Shown: positions 12,101-23,900 of the stretch, in pieces
Position numbering within the stretch: the stretch's first letter is position 1
How the letters are laid out: every line of letters begins with the position of its first letter
DNA from: Serendipita indica DSM 11827
Taxonomy: Eukaryota > Basidiomycota > Agaricomycetes > Sebacinales > Serendipitaceae
Reading direction: 5' to 3'
Length of the DNA stretch: 64,000 nt
NCBI GenBank assembly: GCA_910890315.1
Contig: CAJVGD010000002.1
Location: forward strand, 2,604,001-2,668,000
Notes under the pieces: model-generated
Told to the model about the DNA's origin: nothing
Seen by the model: only the letters and a program-made list of their open reading frames with translations
The model's database searches: none
Translations under genes and position numbers: made by a program

Positions 12101-12576
12101 CTCAGTTGGCGGATGTCATCAAATCATTGGCCGTAGAAGGCAAGTTCCCCAATAAGAGGAAGAATGAGCTTTTGGAAGCCATGGCTGCCTTGCGAGAGAC
12201 ATGTTTGAAGGTAATCTCACCCTCTTCTGCTCTGATTCCAAGCTCACAGAGTTCACAGGAAGATGAATTTGATCAATGGAACAAGTGTGTGTCTCAAACA
12301 TGCGTATTCTTGAGTTCTAACCCATTTGCAGATTCTTGCAGGAACTCAAGGATATATGCCTGTCTTCTAAGCCCGGAAACAAACCCTTTTGGGAGCTAGT
12401 CAGGTCAAAAGGGCAAACGATGACTTTGATCGGGAAGTCGGAGGCTATTGCTGCGGTAAATTCACTCGCACTTGCACTCTCGTCCTCTTATCTCCCAACA
12501 GGGTGCCAAGGCAAAAGCTGCGCGAGATGCGGCCAAAGATGCTACAGCACAGAAGGTGACTTCGTCATCCTCGTAA
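9162..12576 (+). CDS. KU80: Ku80, DNA end-binding subunit of the Ku heterodimer
   Basis: Binds DNA ends with Ku70 in non-homologous end joining and at telomeres, in the nucleus. Exon 1 (9162-9182) encodes MPIQRAG, exon 2 (9318-9331) is 14 nt, and exon 3 opens with a vWA-like FVVDVSRSMGKMR. Later parts carry TNLAWALHIVKLKIQEM, HGRKTDKCGVILAGTD, VTEYIPIAQP, the Ku core (SIARPPPLKKFA; AYKYGSTYIPVD), WFDTLYSYNPALHRVKQAL and a C-terminal Ku80 helical domain, ending in an Ala/Lys-rich tail. Around 9425-9441 the frame changes between two stretches that both look coding: either a 65-nt intron (9412-9476) removes the vWA metal-site-like motif, or there is a one-base break or sequence error. Most other junctions are ordinary GT-AG introns. 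Confidence 0.9.
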
Positions 12577-12688
12577 AGGCCAACTCTTACATCATTATAG
12601 TTCTTTGACGAGGATTAGCCCGCTCTGCTATTCGACTTCTTCGTGTTGATGACTAAACCATACACAGTACAATAACAATTATACCTTT

Positions 12689-13375
12689 TTACACGACAAA
12701 GTTTGTGCGTGTAATCGGCTTGGTGCCATGATCACGTCCACCAACCATTTCCGGCGCATTCGCAGGGGCATCCAGTGTCTGGTCACATCCCAACTGGCTA
12801 GGATTATTCATGTCCTGACGCTGAGTCTGAGCAGAGTGCTGGAATCCCTCGTGGCGGCGTTCCTGTTGGAAATCCTCGTTGCGACGCTCGTGTTCTGCAA
12901 AGTGCTGCTCGCCACCAATGGTCGTATTGCCGCTGTGACTGGTGCGATTTAATTGCTCATTGGAGCGGAACTGCTGGTCGCCCGTCAAGTTGTGATCATC
13001 GCGGACAGCGTCGTTGGAATCGTGAATGTCCGTCGTTCGTTGAGCGGCAGCTTCTTTTTTCGAGGTAGGTGTGATATCGAGTGCGCCACGCGCCTCTTCA
13101 GGGTAGGCTTTGTTTGTGTGAAGGATCTTGTTGGCCATATGACGCCAGTCGTGCGGTTCATGGCCTTTCTCCACCTATAATTCGTCAATCTGGCGCCTTT
13201 CATGGAGAATATGCGTGAACATACTGCCTTGGCGCGGACTTTAGCTTCCTTGTCGGTGAGCGACGTCCAGTTTTCTGTCTCTTTTCCAACGGGTTCCTAC
13301 AGGAATTCTCAGTGACGATTGGAAGACTTGCAAGTGCTGACATACGTGAAGTGGGATATGCGAATGGTCAGACAT
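12689..13375 (-). CDS. Small hydrophilic protein of unknown function
   Basis: I do not recognise this 195-aa protein. Three exons (13375-13346, 13296-13225, 13174-12689) join in frame through introns with GTATGT donors and CTGTAG or TTATAG acceptors, which supports a real gene. The first third contains WTSLTDKEAKVRAKAVEKGHEPHDWRH-type sequence, predicted helical. The rest is rich in Gln, His, Asn, Glu and Arg and probably disordered. There is no signal peptide, membrane segment or zinc motif. It is convergent with Ku80, with 112 bases between the stop codons. Confidence 0.6.
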
Positions 13376-16300
13376 GATTCTCGTGAGTTGGTTCTTCTTC
13401 CTGCTCTCGACGAGAAGGCGTCAGCGTTTATATACGCAATCTTACCCCACACTCCTCAAGCACCCATCGGGGCATATGACGGCAGGTCACGCGCGACGCG
13501 CCAGAGGTGATATCATGGTCTCCACTCACCATTTGGACCAGGTTTGTTTAGGATGGACAAGAATTGCCGAGTGTTGGAGCAGAACGGCAACGAGATTAAA
13601 CTCTTTAACTCCGGGCTACAGCCCGTTAGCAGCAAGCATACACTATCCAAATTTGCTATACTCCCGAGGCTCGTTCTAATTCCTACTAATCGACCGCTGA
13701 ATTGCCTCCATAACTAACCTTTCGTATGTCGGAAACCCTTGAGAATGTTTATTTTATTTATTTTTGACATAAGTCATAAGGCACCTCTCCCGGCTCTCTC
13801 GGGGACAGCGCACTGGTGTGGACGGTTTGGTCCCCGAACGTGAAGCACCGTCAGCTATCCGGACATCCTGTTTCACTTGTTCTATCATTTGGTTATATTG
13901 CCTTGCTGCTATGGTGCAGCCATTGATCGGCAGGCGCAGTCATCCTGCATCCTGCCTGGATAATTGCATAAGGAAGGAGGACGCCAAAAAGCAACTAGCT
14001 TCGAGCGCTAGAATAATTCAAACAAGTGAAATAAGGTCACAGGACCTAAATTTCCTAGTTAGTAGAGCACCGAGCCATTCAAAGTCCTTTCTAGAAACAT
14101 TTTATGTGAGCGCTCTAAACTATCTTCAGAAACGAAACTAGATAGCTCAATTTCATGTGTGAATTGCATGTGCCGCCATACGCAGAAACTGACTAGCAAT
14201 CTGCCAAATGCCAGTTGAAGGGTGCGTAATGCCGCTGCCTTCGGGTAATGAGCTCTGTTGGTCACACGAATGGGTTTGAAATCATTTAAATAGATAATTA
14301 ATGCTATGCAGTTGGCTACGCGGCCGACTTCCGCCCTGACATCCAGCGCAGCGTGATGCGTCGGTGACAAGTCAACCATGCCCGTGCGACTGACGCCACT
14401 TTGCGCACCTCCTCTCCACCTCAGCATCCATGCTGGACCGTGGGAATCGTTCCTCGACTGCGCTTGACCGACGCACTACCCATTGACAATGTCTTCAGGT
14501 CGCGGAATCCTAACCCTCCTAACACAAGAATCGACAATTGCCAGACTCCCAATGACGCAGTGTGAAACAAGCAAGAGCGTCGGTGCACCGCCTCGCTATC
14601 TGACCCATTCGCGCCCGCTTGAGCGGTCCTGCGCAGACGGGCTAATACCCACGGGGGGTGACGACCGACACGTTCGAGTCCCGACGCTCGCGTGGCTGGG
14701 CCGCGGGTTGTTGTTGGGAAGCACTGGCACTGCCGACTATCAAGTTCAAATTAACGGCCATACATTTGCTCTTCCTCTGTGTGCTGAGGATTCCGAGAAG
14801 ATGTGCTCAGGATCGTCAACGTTCTGACATTGACCAAGAGCTATAGTAAAGGCCCACATATGAATGTGAGCCGGACATTTGATGTAATTTGCGTCATCAT
14901 CCGCCTAACGTGTGAGAGAAGCGTAATTACACGCCAAATGAGGATGTGCGAAGATATGTGCGGGGAGTCTGCGCGGGTACACTTCTTAATAACCCAGCGC
15001 AGGACATACACATGTGCGCGTGGTCCAACAATAGGATAATAAGCCACCAACAAACCGTTTGCGGATGAACGCCTTTAGTGCGCGTGTTGATGTGTACAGA
15101 GACGGGCCGTGTATCATAGTCAGTATTGAAAGGATATCGACCATGCAATTGCTGCGGGGCATTGCTCTTCCTACGAAGATACCGCCATCTTGGCTATGGG
15201 CGCGACTGCGCGCCGGGCATCTTTCCGGTGCACGAGCGACTGGAATTTATTGGAGATCCTGTCGAGAAATATCTCTGAATGTTTGGAGGCAGACGGTGAG
15301 GCGGAAGGAGGAAAGAGCAGCCTTTTCGAACTGAGGTCTGCCTGAGTGATTCTCGTTGAATCTTCGTGATATGGTTTATTCTAGACAATCATTTCTTTGT
15401 CGCGGATCTCATACGCGATGACGCGCGGCGACGGCTCGTTGTTGAGCCAATGAGCCAATATGGTTGACAGAACGAGGCCAACGCAAGGTGACAATCGTTC
15501 AAAATCACATTGGCTGCCAAATATACACGGAAGGTGTTATTAGGTATTTGGCTTTCGCCGGATCGTCGTACCGAAAGTTGGCTCCCCTGAGTGCTCAGCC
15601 AGACAGTGGAGGGCTGGTCTTGGCTGCTTGTCAGAAGTATCCCAGTGTTTCTACATTGCATTATGGTGTGTTACGTGGCAGATATGACGTGACGTCTGAG
15701 TTTGGCTTTCGGACTCGCCTTGTTCGGTCCTGGTTTCGTGCTCTCGTGTAGTTGAACACGTAATAAAATGCCTTATTAGATTTTAGGTCAATTCTGAGTC
15801 ATTCTGACGTCCGGCTGGATGCGCACCCTTCGGGCTGGAGCTGCCGTACCACCTCGTTCTATGTCGGGTGCGCTGACAGAACACAGTGCGGCTTGTATTG
15901 GATGGTAGAGATGCTTGGTAATGCACGAAGAGTGCAGCGGTGGATTGCATGCCTCTATTAACCTGCAAGGGCACGGGAGGTGGCATGCCTCCGAGGGTCA
16001 CATCGAATTCGTCTCTAGTAACAAGTGTTTATATATTTTTATATACATTCTGTCATATTATTTGGTTTAATGAGCTGGATCTCAGGCGTTCAGCTCTATC
16101 TGAGGCGCGTACCGCGCAGGAGATGGATCAAAAGTAATTGGTAATATTGCGGGTTAGGATGCATGGTGTCGCCCCGGCAAGTTCCTGCTCCAGAGTTCCT
16201 TCCAGGTGTGGCAAATTGGGAGCCGGGTAGTGGTTCCAATAACTCATAGGCGCAACGTTTTGGAACCGGAGAGTGGGCGCTAGAACGGCTGGGAGGCTGG

Positions 16301-16643
16301 CCCAGGTTTTTTTAGATATGCAAATATGCTGCGACGTCCCAGAAAGGCATAAACATGTCTGGAGAACACGTTTTATTTCCGCAGCTGGGACCGATAAACA
16401 AGTGACATCGCCCTTGGTCGTCGAGAGAACGTACCAACGATTGAAATCGGAGCCCAGGAATAAGTTATTTCTTGACGGGTAGTGAATTGGCTCGGAGCAT
16501 GGCGACGTTTACTGGCCGCAAGAGCTAGGGATCGCACCGGAGAGACGCCGCCTCTTGACTGAAGAGAGCCATCCAGTGTCAATCATTGAATTCATTAAGA
16601 AATTATCTAGAAATTATACGAATCTCAACCGGCTTTCTTGAAC
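13376..16643. other. 3.3-kb gene-poor stretch, nothing recognised
   Basis: No open frame here shows a domain, and none can be chained by good splice sites into a longer coding region. Both strands carry scattered stops. There is an AT-rich patch around 13745-13770 and another around 16025-16070. I see no terminal repeats, target-site duplications or transposase/reverse-transcriptase motifs, though a decayed element cannot be excluded by eye. Confidence 0.4.
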
Positions 16644-16650
16644 TATAAAA
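16644..16650 (+). promoter_or_regulatory. TATA box of the 16.7-kb gene
   Basis: TATAAAA lies 72 bases upstream of the ATG at 16722, a plausible TATA-to-start spacing for a fungal promoter. Confidence 0.6.
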
Positions 16651-16721
16651 GGCGGGCCTGCCCAACTCGTCGAGCACCAGAATCCGCCCACCCTTCCAAC
16701 TCCTACCACATCATCTTTACA

Positions 16722-17369
16722 ATGTCTTCTCGTTATACAATGACTACAAAGCCCCACGACGTGCTCGTGGGCGAATACTTTTACCCAGTTGCGGTCTCGC
16801 AACCTGGTGTAAAGGCCTATGTTGCCACCAACAAGCGTGCATCGAAGAACACGACTCCAGGACAACTCGTAAGTATCCTTGAACGCAAAGTACGAGACCA
16901 AAAGCTGAGCGACGCGTCTGCACAGATCATGGACAAGGATACCTGTGTCGTCTATCTGGTTGATGCCAATGGAATGCTCTACATGCAACCTGCAGAATGT
17001 TTCCCGCACGATATTCTCAACGCCCCGCTGTGGAAGACGATCCCGCTCCCAAAGGACGACTTTCGACTTTCGTGTGGACTGCCTACACCGCCAACGACGC
17101 CGCCCAAGCCATCGTCTGGCCTCTCCTCGTCGTCGCTCGCGTACACGGGTCAAGAAAGCGCGCAGTGGCAACAACAGCGCGTCCGACGCGACTCTGCGCA
17201 CGTCTACCCTTATCCGTCCTCCTCGTCCTCTGTCCAGCAGCCCCAGCCGCAATACAGATACGCAGTCTCGCAGTCTTATCCACCTTCCTCGGGCATGTAC
17301 TACGTCCCCCAGCCACAGCAGGCTCCTGTCATCCCGACCCAGAAGAAGAAGCACGTCCGGTTTGAGTAA
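16722..17369 (+). CDS. Single-exon protein of unknown function (215 aa)
   Basis: I do not recognise this family. The N-terminal half (about residues 1-115) looks folded, with alternating hydrophobic residues (CVVYLVDANGMLYMQP). The C-terminal half is low in complexity: Pro/Thr, Ser, Gln and Tyr-rich, ending in a basic KKKHVRFE tail that contains an RVxF-like VRF, the kind of motif that can dock PP1; that reading is speculative. The start at 16722 is preferred over an in-frame ATG at 16638 because the TATA box lies between them. A 290-codon antisense frame across the same bases is a by-product of the high GC content. Confidence 0.65.
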   Translation: MSSRYTMTTKPHDVLVGEYFYPVAVSQPGVKAYVATNKRASKNTTPGQLVSILERKVRDQKLSDASAQIMDKDTCVVYLVDANGMLYMQPAECFPHDILNAPLWKTIPLPKDDFRLSCGLPTPPTTPPKPSSGLSSSSLAYTGQESAQWQQQRVRRDSAHVYPYPSSSSSVQQPQPQYRYAVSQSYPPSSGMYYVPQPQQAPVIPTQKKKHVRFE

Positions 17370-17760
17370 AACGCTCATCCGCACCGGCTTGATTACGACT
17401 CGTTGACGGACTTTGCATTTTCTGGATACCTGCCGAGGGGCATTCCCCATCATTTCCTCGACACTCTCAACACATCTCAATCTCAATGGCTTCTGTCTCC
17501 ATCATATACACATCAAATCCATACATCTGTATCACTCCTCATTCTCCATCCGTGCATGCTTTTTATGCGCCAGCTCCGATACATAGTATCCTCATGACTC
17601 TCCTTTGTTTTTTACTGTTTTCTATTTGAAACGGACGCATAGGATCCAAAGCAATAACAAGACTTGTTATTCCCTCCAATTCATTATAGTGCATATAAGA
17701 TACTTTTGATAACTACTTCATTCTGCGGTTATGAGAGAGAGAGGCGCTATCCCAGCAGCC
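17370..17760. other. Convergent 3' region
   Basis: This is pyrimidine- and AT-rich sequence between two convergent genes. It most likely contains the 3' UTRs and poly(A) signals of both. No gene is seen. Confidence 0.5.
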
Positions 17761-18949
17761 TTACGTGTTCGATACCTCCGCGTCTTCCGGAACGTCCGCC
17801 GAAGTGGAGCTGAGTACGACGATACGTGGCTGCGCGCCTTTGCCACCAGGAATAGCGCTAGGCGCGACATCAGGCGCGCTCCCGCCACCAATGGAATCTT
17901 CGACGCTCCCTTGTCCCGAGATGACTGTCTCCATCCGTGTACGGTCCCGACGCCGACGCGGTAATGGACGCATGGGACGGGTGCCCGTCACAAGCGCGAT
18001 CAGATCCACGTCCTCTCGACTGTCTTCTTCGCTATCATTTTGATCAGAGCGCGTATCTGATTCATCATCTTCCATCGAAGAAGCATCATCATTCTCGTTT
18101 TCACTCGAGCTGTCGGTACTCGAGCTGTCGTCGGAGCTATCGTCGGAAGTCGTCTGCGAATCGTCACTCGAACCTTTTCCTTCTTCGACAGCACCGCCAT
18201 TCCCAGTACCCTGTCGTTGCCGCTGCTCAAACAGGCCCAAGCCGAGGTTCTATCATCGGCCAGGTCAGCTTCGTTATAAATTTCGAGTTGGCAAAAGGAA
18301 GTCGATGCAGTTGGGCGAAGTTGATGCGCATGAGCTCGTGCCTCGTCGCAGCCAGCAGTCGCCGCGGACGACGAGTGTACTGCGGCAAAACGTTGCGGGC
18401 GAGGGACGAGAAACAGGTGCCCATCTTCATCGACGGTCGTACCATTTGGAAAAAGAGGGAGAGGGAGGGCGTAGAGACGTACCATTTCAATGTACGAGGT
18501 CTCGGTGCCGTCAAAGGATTCGATGTCCACGCTCGACGGGTTTTCACGTGCAATCCGTTGGTCGAGGGCGTGGTTGGCTGCCATTAGCTCCGGGAGAAAC
18601 GCCTGTACGCGTGCTAAGACTTTTGATTCGTTGTAGATATTGACGTCCCTCGTCCCATGCCGAATGCGGGGGGTATGCGGTGTAGCCCGAGTTCATTCGC
18701 CCACACATTCAGATTTCGACGTCGAATTGATATCCATTGAGGACACAGAGCATGTGTTTATGCCAGAGGGAAATAAACGTCAGTCCTAGAACCCAAGGCC
18801 GTCCTGACCGGGACGCAGCGCGAGGAAAACTCACGTTGGGAAGTGACGAGAGGATCTGGGAGCGTGCTAGGCGCAGTAGCATGGCCAGAAAGGAGTGTTT
18901 CAGTGTTCTGGTGTGGCAGGCTGTGACCGTCCTCGTTTATACGCGTCAA
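17761..18949 (-). CDS. NOPCHAP1-like protein (DUF4598)
   Basis: Likely adaptor in box C/D snoRNP assembly with the R2TP chaperone, by family resemblance. The diagnostic pieces are present: RVQAFLPELMAANHALD, DIESFDGTETSYIEM joined across an intron to NLGLGLFEQ, then an acidic Ser/Asp/Glu-rich tail ending at the TAA at 17761. The joining intron runs from about 18482 (GTACGT) down to the GATAG acceptor near 18242, rather long for this genome. An upstream exon with LLSGHATAPSTLPDPLVTSQ (18840-18949) fits the family's LLSG motif, but I could not find a frame-consistent junction from it to DVNIYNESK near 18650, so the 5' model is provisional. Confidence 0.7.
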
Positions 18950-19146
18950 GAGGCCAGCTGCGAGATGATCGGGGGGAATGAGCTTTATTGGCCGCGTCGA
19001 ATAGGATCACAAACAGAGACGTTCTAGACGCTGGTCGTTGTCCTCGAGCTCTAGAGTGTCGCGTGCGGGGCCCCTCGTTTGGTCGTGGCGTGTGGGATCC
19101 ATTTTATTGGCAAAAGGGGCCTTCAATTCATTAATGGGTGTGTGGT

Positions 19147-19153
19147 TATAAAT
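19147..19153 (+). promoter_or_regulatory. TATA box of the bHLH gene
   Basis: TATAAAT lies about 200 bases upstream of the ATG at 19352, leaving a long 5' UTR. Assignment rests on sequence and position only. Confidence 0.45.
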
Positions 19154-19351
19154 CCCCGCGGTGACGAGGCGTGGTCCAAGGTTGAGCCACGACCACCCCG
19201 CTTTTGGAGGTTCCTCTGACGGCCACGGCAATCGCCGGCAGCAAAATACAGCAAAAGAACGCATAAGAAAGTGACAACAGCCGTCCTCGTTTCATCGTCA
19301 CACTCATCGCACATTTACCGGTCACGTTATTCCCAGAAAACATACGCCAGA

Positions 19352-20563
19352 ATGCAACGGGTACTCGAACAACCGTATCCTCCTTCGTTTACATTTAACG
19401 ACCTTGATGTCGTCCAGAACTCTCGCAAGTCTTCCTACCCTTCTCCACCCTCGGCCGCAGCCTCTACCCACAGCGTCCACGGTCACAGTGGCTTCAAATC
19501 GCCAGAATTTGGACAGGAATCACTCTCAAACTTGTTCTCAGATCCGCTAATATCCCAACTCGACTTTGGCACAGACGATTTCTTCTTCCCTCCCCCTCCA
19601 CCCCCAGCAAATACCAGCTTTGAGTCGATGAACTTTTTCTCGACGGGAGAACAAGACGATATGCTCGATTTCCTCAGAGATTTTGACGCAGCGGACCCCT
19701 GGGAGTTTAATCCACTCCTCCCGTCTACGATGCCGGCTTATCCCGGGGACATTGTGCTCACAGATGACTCACGAAAACAACATTCTCAGCATTCTCAACA
19801 AAACCAACATCAGTCACATCAGGCTGGCATGATGCTGCCAAGTACCCAGAGCGAGCTGCCACTCCATCACCAGTATGGCAACGGCCATGCACTCGCTTTC
19901 CACCAACAGCAACAGCAGCACATGGACCAAGGTCCTTTTCCAGATTCTGTATCCGTCCACTCGAGCTCGGGCACCGCCATGCCAGAGGTCCAGACACCCC
20001 AAGCACAGACCTCTTCCCCGAGTGCAAATACGACTACATCCTCATTACACCAACACCAACAACAACAACATCATCATCATCATCATGCACCTCCTTCGAC
20101 AGCCTCGAGCAGCAGCCCCAGCGCATCCACTGCTGGCGGTGGTCGCCCTCCTTCAAATGGTCAACAAGAATGGCGACCGAAACCAGTTCTATCCGGACCA
20201 CAGAAGCGAATGAACCACGTCAAGAGCGAAAAACGACGACGGGATACGATTCGCGACGGCTACCTTACGCTCACCAAGATGCTTTCGCCCAGTGGACCTG
20301 GCGCGGAACAGATTGCGATCCCACGGAGAGGGAGACCCAAGGGGAGTGGGAGGACGGTGAATGGCAAAAAGACGGGAAAGGGAAAGAGTGGGGTGTTGTT
20401 TCGAGCGGTCGAGTATATTCGGTTCATGGAAGAAGGATGCGAGGCATTGGAGCGAGAATGTGAGCGATTGGAGAGACTTGCATTGGGGGTGGCGACGAAT
20501 ACGCAAGGACTACGGATGCATAGCGGTAACGCGACGTATACTCTGCAGTCTGTTCCGTGGTAG
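19352..20563 (+). CDS. bHLH transcription factor with AT-hook-like loop
   Basis: Probable nuclear DNA-binding regulator, 403 aa, single exon. The N-terminal 280 residues are low in complexity, with polyproline (PPPPPP), Gln, a six-His run and Ser/Thr tracts, typical of activation regions. The bHLH sits near residues 285-390: basic region and helix 1 (NHVKSEKRRRDTIRDGYLTL), then a loop of about 35 residues containing PRRGRPKGSGR, an AT-hook consensus, then helix 2 (SGVLFRAVEYIRFMEE) and a leucine-zipper-like stretch. The start at MQRVLEQ is chosen because the upstream in-frame ATG at 19271 adds only an unconserved leader. The 3' end of the gene was duplicated to 25.28 kb. Confidence 0.88.
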   Translation: MQRVLEQPYPPSFTFNDLDVVQNSRKSSYPSPPSAAASTHSVHGHSGFKSPEFGQESLSNLFSDPLISQLDFGTDDFFFPPPPPPANTSFESMNFFSTGEQDDMLDFLRDFDAADPWEFNPLLPSTMPAYPGDIVLTDDSRKQHSQHSQQNQHQSHQAGMMLPSTQSELPLHHQYGNGHALAFHQQQQQHMDQGPFPDSVSVHSSSGTAMPEVQTPQAQTSSPSANTTTSSLHQHQQQQHHHHHHAPPSTASSSSPSASTAGGGRPPSNGQQEWRPKPVLSGPQKRMNHVKSEKRRRDTIRDGYLTLTKMLSPSGPGAEQIAIPRRGRPKGSGRTVNGKKTGKGKSGVLFRAVEYIRFMEEGCEALERECERLERLALGVATNTQGLRMHSGNATYTLQSVPW

Positions 20564-20930
20564 CCGTGTTTCCTACTCTAATTGTGCACCTAGCTGTATC
20601 ACCACAAGTCGTGTTATTGCTTTCTAACCTATCGTATACGTCTTTACTTAAAAGCCTTTTGTGTAAGGAAGGTCTAGGGCTGGTATACTGTATACAGTAT
20701 TCCTGAAAGGCTCAGGACGGTCTCGTTGAGTTATTAGTAAGGGAGTATAGTAGAGGACAATGACAGGGGGCAATCTTTGGCGAGATAACTGGCTCCTTTA
20801 TGTTCAATTCGCCACGAATTTCGACACCGATAACGCCGCTTTACAAAACGTAGGACCACGTTCACCTGAGGTTCCTCACGCGGTGTACGAGAAAGGTTAT
20901 ATATCGCGATAATGATAAAATGACGACAGT
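20564..20930. other. Intergenic, convergent 3' flanks
   Basis: Short region between the bHLH stop and the receptor stop. It is duplicated nearly intact at 25529-25875. It contains TATACTGTATACAGTAT, a near-palindrome that may mark a 3' processing region; no gene is seen. Confidence 0.5.
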
Positions 20931-23900
20931 TCACTGGTTTATGTTCCTTCGAACATTTGTCCAGGAGGGACCACATTGGAAATGGGTGAAATCGAGTTTG
21001 GTGGCCCGCTTTGGACTCGACGTTGGCATAGTCAGACGAAGATTCTGATTTTGAATTCCATAACGATTTTCCGGGGGTACCCAGAACAGAAAGTTGCCAG
21101 ATGATTGCACCCAGCCATCGTGCAACAGTAGGCACCGCTTGAATCCGGGTATCTGTAATGGTAGGGGAACAGCATTTGGTGATTCGATGAGAGTGGGAGA
21201 TGGTGACTTGGGGTCATCGATATCGGGGCTATGTGAACTTGCATCTGATATTTATCAAGTCAGATATACAAGTAAGAGCAAACCAGGGCCACACTTACCA
21301 GTATGCACATCCCATACACTAACTGTTCCGTCGTCTAAGCCAGAGACACTCCGCGACCCATCTGGAGATATTGTAACCCCTGTCATCATGCGTGTTTGTT
21401 GACCTGGAGGTGCCTCGCCCAACAGTTGACCAGTGCCTGCATCCCACATTCTAATCGTCGAGTCAAAAGAGCCAGAGACGATTCGTGAGCCGTCTGGCGA
21501 GAATCCGACGGCGTAGACAGGTCCTTGGTGACCTCGAAGTGGCTCTCCCAATGGCTGACCAGTGTCTGCGTCCCAAAGTCGAATCGTCCAGTCAAAAGAG
21601 CCAGAGACGATTCGTGAGCCGTCTGGCGAGAATCCGACGGCCCAGACCATTCCTTGGTGACCTCGAAGTGGCTCTCCCAATGGCTGACCAGAGTCTGCGT
21701 CCCACAGTCGAATCGTCGAGTCAGAAGAGCCAGAGACGATTCGTGAGCCGTCTGGCGAGAATCCGACGGCCCAGACCATTCCTTGGTGACCTCGAAGTGG
21801 CTCTCCCAATGGCTGACCAGAGTCTGCGTCCCACAGTCGAATCGTCTTGTCATCCGAGCCAGAGACGATTCGTGAGCCGTCTGGCGAGAATCCGACGGCG
21901 TATATAGGTCCTTCGTGACCTCGAAGTGGCTCTCCCAATGGCTGACCAGTGTCTGCGTCCCACAGTCGAATCGTCGAGTCATCTGAGCCAGAGACGATTC
22001 GTGAGCCGTCTGGCGAGAATCCGACGGCGTATACAGGTCCTTCGTGACCTCGAAGTGGCTCTCCCAATGGCTGACCAGTGTCTGCGTCCCACAGTCGAAT
22101 CGTCTTGTCAGAAGAGCCAGAGACGATTCGTGAGCCGTCTGGCGAGAATCCGACGGCGTAGACCCCTCGTTCGTGACCTCGAAGTGGCTCTCCCAATGGC
22201 TGACCAGTGTCTGCGTCCCACAGTCGAATCGTCTTGTCAGAAGAGCCAGAGACGATTCGTGAGCCGTCTGGCGAGAATCCGACGGCGTATACAGGTCCTT
22301 GGTGACCTCGAAGTGGCTCTCCCAATGGCTGACCAGTGTCTGCGTCCCACAGTCGAATCGTCTTGTCCAAAGAGCCAGAGACGATTCGTGAGCCGTCTGG
22401 CGAGAATCCGACAGCTCGCACCCAATCTTCGTGACCTCGGAGAGCTCTGGGGAGGTCCAGATACGTCTCTTCTACCCCCCGGATAACACTCAGAGTATTC
22501 CTATATTTTTCTGCCTTCTCCCTATGCAGTGTTGACTTCCTGGGAGTAAATGCAAGTGCCGAGACGTATATGTGTGCAGCGCTATCCTGGATTGGTACCG
22601 AAAATGCCATTAGAAATCGTCGAATCTCCGTCATCCTGCTTTTATCCTCCCTTTCGATCTGTCTTTTGTGTAAACGAATAGAACACATATCCCGATAGAT
22701 CACTCACTCCTATGTGGCTTGTAGCAGCTCGAAGTCCCGCTATCGCTCGTGGCACTCCTCCAATAAGGCTCAGAACCTCCGCCCAGTATAGCACATACGA
22801 CCCCTCTATCATCTGTTCCAGTTCTCTCTTGAGCTTCCGTTGCCAGTTGTTGTCTGTCCCGGCCAAATGGAACAGCCAGTGCGAGCTGGCATATCGAAGT
22901 CTTCTTGGAATGAATTTGGACACCCTGACGTCCAGGTCGGGGATCTGTCTGTTAAGGAGGAAAGATGACTCGATTTGACATATGTTGAACTTGAGACCTT
23001 CTGTGCGCGATTTGAGGTTTCTGAAACACCATGATGCGGTTTGACCGTGTGCGTTGGCGAGATTGAGATACATTCCATTGCGATTCTCGGTGGCCTGAGC
23101 AATTGTGCAGCGTCGCAAGTATTCCACGAATGTCGGGTGACGAAACTGGATCAGATCTGTCCTTGTATCTACGCTAAGTACGCTTCCTAGATTCTCTACC
23201 AACGCCTTGGCACTTCCGAGCACGTTGGAATGTTCAATCAGGTCGTCCAGGTCCTCTATAGTGAGCGGCTCAAATGCAGCTAGCAGCAAGGCCAACATTG
23301 TGCGCATAACCATGTGGTCTTTGGGGTCTATGCGCTCAAAAACGAGGCTATATACGTCGTCTATGACTCCAGGTTGGTCCATAGAAATCAGACGATCATA
23401 TATAGCCGTAGACGAGCTCAAGCTGGTCTTGCTAGTGAGCATTCGGCATGCGGTGCTTGCCCAGATGAACAGCCCGTTGGCCTTTTCGACCAGCCGTTGC
23501 CTCTTGTCCTTGGAGAGAACGAGGCCCAACGACTGATCTATGTAAACCGCAATGTCGTCAATATTATCCGAATGGTTGGGATCGTGCAGCCGGTCTTCCA
23601 GCTTTTCTTTGATCGACACGTCTTTCAGAACCGCCTCAACGACAGGGTCCGGTCGACTCGTCATGAAGATCTTGAGATTCCGGCTCTCTCGAACCCCCTT
23701 AGCGAGTGTCTCCACAAGTTCTCTTCGCTGTGATGCGGACTTGCATTCGTCGATGGCGTCGATAACGATGATCACCCGCGTATCTAGGTGGTTGAGTGGA
23801 CCAGTGATGAGCGTGCTGAACTGCTCCTCAAGCGGACTTCGCGTGATCACTGGATCTCGCTTCACGGCGTCGGCGATGTATGGTACCAGTTCGGGTATGT

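Noticed and set aside
14640-14710. GTTCGAGTCCC, a tRNA B-box-like string
   Set aside because: No A-box at the right distance and no cloverleaf.
13376-16643. Decayed transposable element
   Set aside because: No terminal repeats, target-site duplication or enzyme motif was seen. A repeat-library search would be decisive.
16614-17486. 290-codon minus-strand frame
   Set aside because: Arg-rich composition without motifs; it lies antisense to a better-supported plus-strand gene with a TATA box.
21485-22486. Repetitive plus-strand open frames over the WD40 arrays (also 26484-27710)
   Set aside because: They are antisense shadows of the 129-bp WD40 units; the minus strand gives the recognisable protein.
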